A stretch of 64,000 nt of DNA, from positions 17,395 through 81,394 of the forward strand of contig JAUSLJ010000048.1 of NCBI GenBank assembly GCA_030646715.1. The letters are read 5' to 3'. The notes under the pieces are model-generated. The model made no database searches. It was not told where the DNA came from and saw only the letters and a list, made by a program, of their open reading frames with translations. Made by a program: the position numbers and the translations under genes. This document shows positions 57,390 through 63,418 of the stretch, piece by piece (positions within the stretch are counted from its first letter, which is position 1; each line of letters begins with the position of its first letter). The stretch comes from Agitococcus sp. (GTDB lineage: Bacteria; Pseudomonadota; Gammaproteobacteria; Pseudomonadales; Moraxellaceae).

Positions 57390-57848
57390 ATGGGTGTGGG
57401 AAACTATTTGTTAAGAGACGCAAAAACGATTTATATAGATGATGAGTCGGTTTATGGCGCATGGAACAGCGAAAAAGAGCAATTTGAATTCGTTGAGTGT
57501 GACTTCGACTATCAGTTTCTTTACGACTGCATGATTGAGCATATTCTTGAGCTTTTGCCAAAAAGCTATACGACAGTCAAACGCAAATTTCATGGCGAAA
57601 GACGAGTGATTGCTGAGAATGGTTTTTATGACATTAGTGTTGTGGACTGGCAAGGTTACCTTGCACTCAATGTTGAATTAAAAGAAGCCAACGAGTTCGA
57701 CCCGTGGGAGTACCATCCTTTGGCCATTTATCATCACGATAAAGCGGCAACACGCATTTTTGATAGCCTATACCATTGCGGCCTTCAATTGTCTCAACGT
57801 GCATCGGGCTGGACATCCTCTAGATATCAACCTGCAATGGCAGTTTAG
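57390..57848 (+). CDS. Hypothetical protein, 152 residues, behind leader L3
   Basis: A soluble protein (GVGNYLLRDAKTIYIDDESV ... FDPWEYHPLAIYHHDKAATR) rich in acidic and aromatic residues. Not recognised; no membrane segment. The SD AGGAG is within the leader hairpin. Confidence 0.7.
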   Translation: MGVGNYLLRDAKTIYIDDESVYGAWNSEKEQFEFVECDFDYQFLYDCMIEHILELLPKSYTTVKRKFHGERRVIAENGFYDISVVDWQGYLALNVELKEANEFDPWEYHPLAIYHHDKAATRIFDSLYHCGLQLSQRASGWTSSRYQPAMAV

Positions 57849-57888
57849 CGCGAAAATCCAGATTTTCTTTTTATTAACGCAAGGCAGT

Positions 57889-57926
57889 AGGTCTCAGAGG
57901 GTAATTTCAAACCTATCTGGAGACCT
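57889..57926 (+). promoter_or_regulatory. Conserved SD-occluding leader L4
   Basis: AGGTCTC (57889-57895) pairs exactly with GAGACCT (57920-57926), directly before the ATG; inner AGA/TCT and GGT/ACC pairs extend the stem and the loop holds AATTTCAA. The SD GGAG lies in the 3' arm. This copy has no ATG upstream frame. Confidence 0.8.
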
Positions 57927-58370
57927 ATGATGGAAAAACAGCTTACGCCTTGGGGCTTTTTTGAATGTGATTTTTGGACTGCTATTGGTTCAGGAATTTT
58001 TCAATTTAGTACACCACTGCACGTTGGCCTATTTATTCAGCCTGACTATAACGACAAATTGCCGTCGAGTTTGCGTCAAGAGTCTGGCTTATATCAAGGC
58101 TCGTTGGCGTATTCACAAGCCGTTGTTGCGTATCATCACATCTTTGATACTGAGCATTGTGTCTTTGATCAAGAAACTGTTCAACAAGCACATTTATTGA
58201 TGAGTTATGGTGATATTGCTACTGCGAAATCGTATATGGCACCCGAAAGATCAAATGGCTATATCAAATTAGCTCTATTTGTATGGCTGTCGTTTATCAG
58301 GCTGATAAATATGACCAGCAATATCATGGACAGACAAATTGCCGCGCAAATGCCAAGGCCAGCTAATTGA
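57927..58370 (+). CDS. Hypothetical protein, 147 residues, behind leader L4
   Basis: A soluble protein starting MMEKQLTPWGFFECDFWTAI. Aromatic-rich N-terminus; a weakly hydrophobic C-terminal part (LALFVWLSFIRLINMTSN). Not recognised. The first or second of two adjacent ATGs could be used. Confidence 0.7.
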   Translation: MMEKQLTPWGFFECDFWTAIGSGIFQFSTPLHVGLFIQPDYNDKLPSSLRQESGLYQGSLAYSQAVVAYHHIFDTEHCVFDQETVQQAHLLMSYGDIATAKSYMAPERSNGYIKLALFVWLSFIRLINMTSNIMDRQIAAQMPRPAN

Positions 58371-58400
58371 GCATCAAAACGCATCAGTGGAATGTTCTCT

Positions 58401-58452
58401 GGTGATACCCCCTAGCGATAACAGAAACAAGTTTCTGTCATCACTTAGGGGT
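58401..58452. repeat. Nested hairpin between convergent genes
   Basis: CCCCTA (58409-58414) pairs with TAGGGG (58446-58451) around a perfect inner hairpin ACAGAAAC-AA-GTTTCTGT (58421-58438). There is no following U-tract, unlike the two terminators just downstream. Could be an RNA stability element or a recombination or transfer site. Confidence 0.5.
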
Positions 58453-58477
58453 TGCGATTAAAGGCAAACCACACCCT

Positions 58478-58508
58478 AAAACCCCAAGGCATTCGCTTTG
58501 GGGTTTTT
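58478..58508 (+). terminator. Intrinsic terminator
   Basis: AAAACCCCAA, a loop, then TTGGGG (58498-58503) and a run of five T. Serves the plus-strand gene ending at 58370. A closely related hairpin is found at 59515. Confidence 0.85.
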
Positions 58509-58519
58509 GTTGTGCAATA

Positions 58520-58549
58520 AAAAAGGCCCAGCATCTGCCAGACCTTTTT
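58520..58549. terminator. Bidirectional intrinsic terminator
   Basis: AAAAAGG (58520-58526) and CCTTTTT (58543-58549) with an imperfect inner stem. Resembles the terminator at 52817 closely (shared AGCAT...GCCAGACC). Likely serves the minus-strand gene ending at 58558. Confidence 0.75.
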
Positions 58550-58557
58550 GAGTTAGA

Positions 58558-59394
58558 TTAGAAAAGAAAAATTTGCTCAGACTTAGCAATGGGTTTTACA
58601 ACCTTGGCTTTATCAAGTGCAGGGCTGATCGTTATCGGATCTGGGGAATCAGGTTTAATCGAGCCTGTTTCAAAGTGAGCATTTAGCCTAGACATCCAGT
58701 TGTAGCAGCGCAAGACTGGAGTCGCATACGTCCTAGAAATTTGCAAAGCCAATGAATCACCGATGTGAATATGGGCAGGAATCCCCAACAACGTGCATTG
58801 GATATAGCACATTTCAGCAACCATCGGATCAATGTCAGTACCTTGCACATACAAATGCTGGCTGATATCAATATGGTTATTCATCATATTTTCAGCAAAG
58901 GCAATAATCATCGCACCCGCGCCGCAACAAGGCTCAGATAGCGCGATGAATTTTTGCTGGCTGTTGTTGAGGGTTTCTGCCAAATCATTTCCAGCAGATA
59001 CCATCGTTAAAAGTTGGCATATATGGAAAGGGGTGAAGAACTGGCCATGCTTGTCATTACCCAGCTCCAACTTCATATAACAATTACCCAAAAAGTCGGT
59101 AAAGTTGCCTTGTGCTAATACACTAAACACTAGCGCGTAGAGCTCGGCAAATAAACTGGCTTCTTCTTTGGCATAGCTTTTGATCGTCTGTAAATATTCA
59201 TCTTCCAGCTCTTGGCTAAAATAGACCATTTGATTGCTAATCATGCGTGCCGATAACGCAATAAAGTCTCGAAAAACTTGATACGTTCTATGGCGCGATG
59301 AAAATGCGTTTATCTTTTTAATGAACTCCTGTTCTTTGCGCTCGATAAAGGCACTTTTAACACTACTTGAAGGGAACTTTTCTTGGGCACTCAT
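58558..59394 (-). CDS. N-6 DNA methylase-like protein lacking the catalytic NPPY motif
   Basis: A 278-residue protein resembling HsdM-type N-6 DNA methylases: a helical N-terminus, GQFFTPFHICQLL, the SAM motif EPCCGAGAMIIAFAEN (near 147) and GTDIDPMVAEMCYIQ. After GDSLALQ the NPPY/F motif needed for adenine methylation is not visible. It may bind SAM without methylating DNA or act with a partner. Carries leader L5. Confidence 0.8.
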   Translation of the reverse strand: MSAQEKFPSSSVKSAFIERKEQEFIKKINAFSSRHRTYQVFRDFIALSARMISNQMVYFSQELEDEYLQTIKSYAKEEASLFAELYALVFSVLAQGNFTDFLGNCYMKLELGNDKHGQFFTPFHICQLLTMVSAGNDLAETLNNSQQKFIALSEPCCGAGAMIIAFAENMMNNHIDISQHLYVQGTDIDPMVAEMCYIQCTLLGIPAHIHIGDSLALQISRTYATPVLRCYNWMSRLNAHFETGSIKPDSPDPITISPALDKAKVVKPIAKSEQIFLF

Positions 59395-59439
59395 GATGGT
59401 CTCCTAGGTTGAAATTGCACCTTTAAGACCTACATTCAT
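59395..59439 (-). promoter_or_regulatory. Conserved SD-occluding leader L5
   Basis: On the minus strand GGTCTT and GGAGACC pair (one G-U), then, after a 2x2 internal loop, AGGT pairs with ACCT around loop GCAATTTCA. The SD GGAG is in the 3' arm. A short upstream frame (MNVGLKGAIST, stop) occupies 59404-59439. Confidence 0.8.
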
Positions 59440-59471
59440 GAAGTAGGGGAGTGATACGTCGTTACTCATTC

Positions 59472-59489
59472 AATTTAGCATGCTAAATT
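59472..59489. promoter_or_regulatory. KorB-operator-like palindrome, copy 4
   Basis: AATTTAGCATGCTAAATT, perfect, 78 bases upstream of the start codon at 59394 and 33 bases from leader L5. Confidence 0.8.
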
Positions 59490-59514
59490 GAATCACAGCA
59501 TTTAGCTGCCAAAG

Positions 59515-59545
59515 AAAAACCCCAAAGCGAACGCTTCGGGGTTTT
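59515..59545 (-). terminator. Intrinsic terminator
   Basis: CCCCAAAGCG (59520-59529) pairs with CGCTTCGGGG (59532-59541) with one mismatch, flanked by A and T tracts. On the minus strand it ends in five U after the stem and closes the ATPase gene ending at 59572. Confidence 0.85.
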
Positions 59546-59571
59546 AAGGCTTGGTTAGAATTAACGATGAG

Positions 59572-61293
59572 TTACGCAGCTTTTGCCTGTTCTTGTGTTA
59601 ACGAACTCAACAGCATGGCCAGCTCACCATCGGATGCTTTCAATAGCTCAGTGACGTTAGTCGTGACTAATTGACCTGTGCTTGACACGGAAATTAGTAG
59701 AGTAGCTCCGCGTGCGCTAGGCAGATTCAGTCGATCACCAAGAATGGTTTTCAACAAATCCGCAGGCTCGGTGTGCTGCATACTACTCAGCAAAATGGAC
59801 AGCTTCTCTGTATCAATCTCCAGCTCGACATCCAATAGATCAGACTCGTCACTGTAAACGTAAGAATCAGCCATCAACAAGACACTACGCGCTTTCATGT
59901 TTTTTGGCACAACGGCAATATGAAGGTCGTCTTCCTCATAAACCACAGGATAATCGCTTGTTGTACAACTATGTCCTTGCCAATTTAACACCAGCGATTC
60001 ACATAGTTTTACTTCGAGATCAGAGTTCATGTGACTATAAAAAGGCTCACTCCCAAGCTCCTCAAAAAACACACAACCATTTTCATCCGATAAGCGAATC
60101 AAATGATCATGTAGCCAATGATCGTGAGCAATATGGTGTCCGTTCAATAATACAAGCCAACCTTGAATCGTTGCGATAACCGCAGGAATCATATTCTTCT
60201 TGTACATATATTCTGGAAAGCCTGAACATATTTTCACCTGACCACTTTGAAGCTCCGCTAATGTGATGACACCACCTTCGCGCAAAGGATATTGGCTACC
60301 AGAGATTCGGCCACCTCGTAAACATTCGGGAACACCTTCTAGACGGCCAAATAAATGCGCAGGAACAGCTTTTATTTGATTCATCAGTGCATAAAGCCCC
60401 CAATGTTTCATCACTTTCCAGTATCTTTGAACAATTTGCTCATCCGATAAAACACCAATCATTGACTCAATACGCTGAATCCACCAATTTTTGATGCCAT
60501 CTTTAATCTTTGTTACTGAGTTCGCAAGATCATACAAACAGTCACGATCAGGAGAGCGAGCAATATAGAGTTTAGGATCTAAATGAATAATGGTTAACGA
60601 ACCTCTTAATGAGAGAAGGTCTACATAATCACGATAGATTGATATTCCTAACAGATAGCACTCGACATCAAAGCTATCAATATTAAAGACCGCTTTACCA
60701 AGGCCAGGCACTTCGGCATACGCTTCAAAAGAAGATGTTTGCGGCTGTGTGATTAAATATTCCCATGATCGTTCGCATGAAAACATCTCATCATCAAAAT
60801 ACACAGGAATGGGGAAACCACGCGTATATGACTTTATGCTCCCTTTTAAAGTCTCATACGATAGCGTTATGCCTTCCAAAACAAGACGAGTGCCGTGTTG
60901 GAAGTCACACGATTCAATCTGGATCGGTTTTAGTTGAATAGCGTCTTCACGTTGAAAGCTTAAGCATTTGTTGTGGCTACTGACTGTTACTTTATCAGAA
61001 GCAAACAATGCCGCCATAAAGCCCATGCCAAAAGGACGCTCCTCATTACACACGACTTCGTCCCAACCAGACTCAGCGATGGTTAACAAATTTTGTAAAT
61101 TGTCGATGCCATGTCCATTGTCAATAACGACTAATGTATATGGCGCATGAAACTCAAAACGTACTTCCGAAGCACCAGCACGCCGAGCATTCTGCATTAA
61201 CTCACTCAAAAAAGTGCTTTGATTGGTAAAAGAATGCTTTAAGTTGCCAATTAGTCGAGATTGGTTTACTTGCAAGGTGACAGTGGCTGTCAT
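59572..61293 (-). CDS. HSP90-like (GHKL) ATPase domain protein
   Basis: A 573-residue protein with an N-terminal GHKL ATPase domain: N-box ELMQNARRAGASEV (near 31), G1 box VIDNGHGID (near 58) and G2 box RPFGMGFMAALFASDKV. The remaining ~430 residues are unrecognised, without membrane segments. Hsp90/MutL-like ATPases can be chaperones or DNA-repair or defence proteins; the role here is unknown. The ATG at 61293 is preferred, but leader L6 is open in frame from an ATG at 61350, giving a possible 19-residue extension. Confidence 0.8.
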   Translation of the reverse strand: MTATVTLQVNQSRLIGNLKHSFTNQSTFLSELMQNARRAGASEVRFEFHAPYTLVVIDNGHGIDNLQNLLTIAESGWDEVVCNEERPFGMGFMAALFASDKVTVSSHNKCLSFQREDAIQLKPIQIESCDFQHGTRLVLEGITLSYETLKGSIKSYTRGFPIPVYFDDEMFSCERSWEYLITQPQTSSFEAYAEVPGLGKAVFNIDSFDVECYLLGISIYRDYVDLLSLRGSLTIIHLDPKLYIARSPDRDCLYDLANSVTKIKDGIKNWWIQRIESMIGVLSDEQIVQRYWKVMKHWGLYALMNQIKAVPAHLFGRLEGVPECLRGGRISGSQYPLREGGVITLAELQSGQVKICSGFPEYMYKKNMIPAVIATIQGWLVLLNGHHIAHDHWLHDHLIRLSDENGCVFFEELGSEPFYSHMNSDLEVKLCESLVLNWQGHSCTTSDYPVVYEEDDLHIAVVPKNMKARSVLLMADSYVYSDESDLLDVELEIDTEKLSILLSSMQHTEPADLLKTILGDRLNLPSARGATLLISVSSTGQLVTTNVTELLKASDGELAMLLSSLTQEQAKAA

Positions 61294-61350
61294 ACTAGGT
61301 CTCCATAGTGAGAGGGTTATTTGAAATTGCACCCCGAGACCTACGCTCAT
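61294..61350 (-). promoter_or_regulatory. Conserved SD-occluding leader L6
   Basis: On the minus strand GGTCTC pairs with GAGACC, and GGGGT with ACCCT around a loop with GCAATTTCAA. The SD GGAG overlaps the 3' arm. An ATG upstream frame (MSVGLGVQFQITLSLWRPS) runs through in frame with the gene. Confidence 0.75.
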
Positions 61351-61548
61351 CGACTATGAAAACATCATAAAGATGGCTTATATCTAATATGGCGAATAGC
61401 GCACTATCTAAATATAAATAATTTATATAGATTATGTTATTGTTTTTTATATCTTTTTTAAAGATTCACAACTGAATATGCTGACTCATAGAGGTTTGGC
61501 TGATTAACTCGCCACATGGAATTTGGCTTAGATAATAAGAGCGATAAT

Positions 61549-61872
61549 ATGACAAAAATCCACCTTGCATTAGCCATTCCCGCGTCAGAAATGCCCACAC
61601 AATTATCGAGTAATAACCTAGAGTTACGCTTACTTCCGTATTGGAAGGGTGTTAAACACTTTCGTACATCAGCTATTTCTGACCAAATGACCCCGCAAGA
61701 TTACTACTGGACTATCATCTCAAACACCAAAAATCCCACGCTTGTGAATGGCAAAGTAGTCGCATTTAATAGCAGGGCTGATATGTATTTTTCCCGTATT
61801 CCTCCTCAGATCATAGCTAAGTTATGGCGAAATTTTGGCGTACATCCTCAATCTACAGTTTCGTCGCGCTAG
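61549..61872 (+). CDS. Hypothetical protein, about 107 residues
   Basis: A soluble protein (MTKIHLALAIPASEMPTQLS ... PPQIIAKLWRNFGVHPQ). Not recognised. The ATG at 61549 has AAGAG upstream; an in-frame ATG at 61516 would add 11 residues and has no SD. It is divergent from the ATPase gene. Confidence 0.6.
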   Translation: MTKIHLALAIPASEMPTQLSSNNLELRLLPYWKGVKHFRTSAISDQMTPQDYYWTIISNTKNPTLVNGKVVAFNSRADMYFSRIPPQIIAKLWRNFGVHPQSTVSSR

Positions 61873-62063
61873 ATTTACATAGCCAGTGAAAATCAATAGC
61901 TAGAAGTATTTTGATAATGCAGATAGGCAGGGTTTAAAAATTAGAGCCGTTTTCATAGCTAGTTTTATACGTTAATTGTCGCTTGGATGGATGGTGAATC
62001 GGCGGGAATGACCATTTTTAGACTACAATAATTTATCGCATAATCTATCTTATGTTAAATACA

Positions 62064-62086
62064 GGTAATAATTAACAATTATTACC
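62064..62086. repeat. 10-bp perfect AT-rich hairpin
   Basis: GGTAATAATT-AAC-AATTATTACC lies between two genes ending toward each other (61872 and 62119). It may be a weak terminator or an operator. I see nothing else definite in 61873-62118. Confidence 0.5.
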
Positions 62087-62118
62087 CCGCTCATCGCCTC
62101 ATTCAGAGCAATTTTCAT

Positions 62119-62427
62119 TTACCGAATGACACGAATTTCTGTATCTGACTCGCGAATCGCATAACCTTCACGAACCAGAATAACGCCAACATACTCCATA
62201 ATCCCTTGCTCATTGAGATGACTGACAAATCAGTCACCCATACTGTCTATTTCAGGATTTGAAAACGATGTTCCTACTTCGACAACTCGCCCGATAAAAA
62301 TAGATCGCAATGCAGTATAGTTTTCAGCTGTCACATGAACACTATCGTTATTACCGTAGTTGATGGTTGTACTCACTTGTACGCAACCCTCGTAGTCAAA
62401 GTGACCTTTTTCATTCCACATTTTCAT
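62119..62427 (-). pseudogene. Small gene interrupted by an in-frame TGA
   Basis: From the ATG at 62427 (GGAGG eight bases upstream) the frame encodes 65 residues (MKMWNEKGHFDYEGCVQVST ... EIDSMGD) and meets TGA at 62230-62232. The same frame then continues for 36 protein-like codons (FVSHLNEQGIMEYVGVILVR ... EIRVIR) to TAA at 62119-62121. Reading TGA as Trp would give GDWFVSHL and a single ~102-residue protein. A recent TGG-to-TGA change is the simplest view; readthrough or sequencing error are alternatives. Function unknown. Confidence 0.65.
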
Positions 62428-62485
62428 TATTGTTTCCTCCAAAAAAACAAACGCCAAGGTCAAAGTGACACATGGCGTTTAGTAA

Positions 62486-62866
62486 TTATGCTACAGCTTT
62501 AACTGCCGAAAATCGAGAAAACCGAGCATTCTGCATAGTATCAAGATCTTCGGAAAAAGAAACAAAGCCGTCAATGTCATCACCCATCAAATCCGCTAAT
62601 AATTGACGCGTTTCAACCCGCAATGACGAATCATGGAGTAAGGCTTTTTCTTTGCAACAGGGACAGCGCACAAACATATGCACATGAGTACCTGCAAACT
62701 TCCAACCTGCTTGTTCCAACGCAAAACGATAGATCTCATCGAGCTTGCCATGAAAGGCATCACATAACGCTTCGGCAGTGTTATACAGGTCAGTATCATA
62801 GATGGCATCATGGCAAAGATAATCGGTGTCCCACGGCTCGGCGCAGGACGGGCAAGAAATATCCAT
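62486..62866 (-). CDS. Zinc-ribbon-like hypothetical protein behind leader L7
   Basis: A 126-residue protein with Cys pairs at both ends of a long insert (ISCPSCAEPW at the start; RCPCCKEKALL near 67), consistent with a structural zinc site. Family not recognised. Follows palindrome 5 and leader L7. Confidence 0.7.
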   Translation of the reverse strand: MDISCPSCAEPWDTDYLCHDAIYDTDLYNTAEALCDAFHGKLDEIYRFALEQAGWKFAGTHVHMFVRCPCCKEKALLHDSSLRVETRQLLADLMGDDIDGFVSFSEDLDTMQNARFSRFSAVKAVA

Positions 62867-62913
62867 TAGTTATCCTCTGGAAAAAAGAATTACCAGAAGA
62901 GACCTACGTTCAT
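62867..62913 (-). promoter_or_regulatory. Conserved SD-occluding leader L7 (divergent)
   Basis: On the minus strand TCTTCTGG pairs with CCAGAGGA (one G-U), putting the SD AGAGGA in the 3' arm. The GTAGGTCTC start is kept but the loop differs. An upstream frame MNVGLFW, stop runs 62890-62913. Confidence 0.7.
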
Positions 62914-63011
62914 CAGGTGGTGATTTTTAATAAGCGGTGGTCGTCACACAAAATACTTAAGACAGATGTTAATTATTTTTCAATTGAATACGATCAAAAT
63001 GCAATTATTTC

Positions 63012-63029
63012 AATTTAGCATGCTAAATT
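63012..63029. promoter_or_regulatory. KorB-operator-like palindrome, copy 5
   Basis: AATTTAGCATGCTAAATT, perfect, between the divergent genes starting at 62866 and 63129. Confidence 0.8.
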
Positions 63030-63086
63030 ACGCGCTGGGAAATTATCAGTTGCTAGTCATCGTAGACACAAAACCACTAATAAAAG

Positions 63087-63100
63087 TAAAATATATTTTA
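63087..63100. promoter_or_regulatory. AT-rich palindrome, copy 1
   Basis: TAAAATATATTTTA, 29 bases upstream of the small helix-turn-helix gene. The same palindrome recurs at 63366-63379 just after the gene, before parA. Probable binding sites of the encoded regulator. Confidence 0.55.
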
Positions 63101-63128
63101 ACTATCAGTGGTTGAAGGAAGTAGGATT

Positions 63129-63347
63129 ATGTCCGTTGATACGCCAAAAGATGACGTACAAAGAATTGAAAGCATACCTGCTCATGAGTTCAAACGTATT
63201 ATTCACGCAAAAGGATGGCAAATGAAAGAAGTGGCTGTCCGTTGGGGTATGAGCAGAGTCAGAATGAGTCAAATTTGTAATAACTTACCGAGGCCGTTGT
63301 ATTACGACGATGCCGTTAGGGGGCTTCCTTGCCGCCTCAAAAGTTAA
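63129..63347 (+). CDS. Small helix-turn-helix regulator upstream of parA
   Basis: A 72-residue protein with an apparent helix-turn-helix (GWQMKEVAVRWGMSRVRMSQ). The size and position resemble small plasmid repressors (KorA-like) next to partition genes, but no specific family is certain. ATG at 63129 with AGGA upstream. Flanked by TAAAATATATTTTA palindromes, probably its operators. Confidence 0.7.
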   Translation: MSVDTPKDDVQRIESIPAHEFKRIIHAKGWQMKEVAVRWGMSRVRMSQICNNLPRPLYYDDAVRGLPCRLKS

Positions 63348-63380
63348 AGTATACTTTACTTTAGTTAAAATATATTTTAA
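63346..63380. promoter_or_regulatory. Paired palindromes in the parA promoter region
   Basis: AAAGTATACTTT (63346-63357) and TTAAAATATATTTTAA (63365-63380) lie between the small regulator gene and parA. The second is the repeat of the site at 63087. They suggest control of parA. Confidence 0.55.
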
Positions 63381-63418
63381 CATTTGTTCATATTGTTGCT
63401 GGGCTGGAGATTATAGAC

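Noticed and set aside
54070..61345. The GGTCTC/GAGACC sequences could be scattered restriction sites or protein operators
   Set aside because: In several copies the hexamer itself is changed (GGTTCTCC, GGCTTCTG, TCTTCTGG) while pairing with the SD arm is kept, and all lie between promoter and start codon. That fits RNA structure better than a DNA site, though binding by a protein is not excluded.
61350..61350. ATG at 61350 as the only start of the GHKL ATPase
   Set aside because: It lies at the 5' edge of leader L6 and has no SD, while the ATG at 61293 has GGAG upstream. Kept as a possible alternative start.
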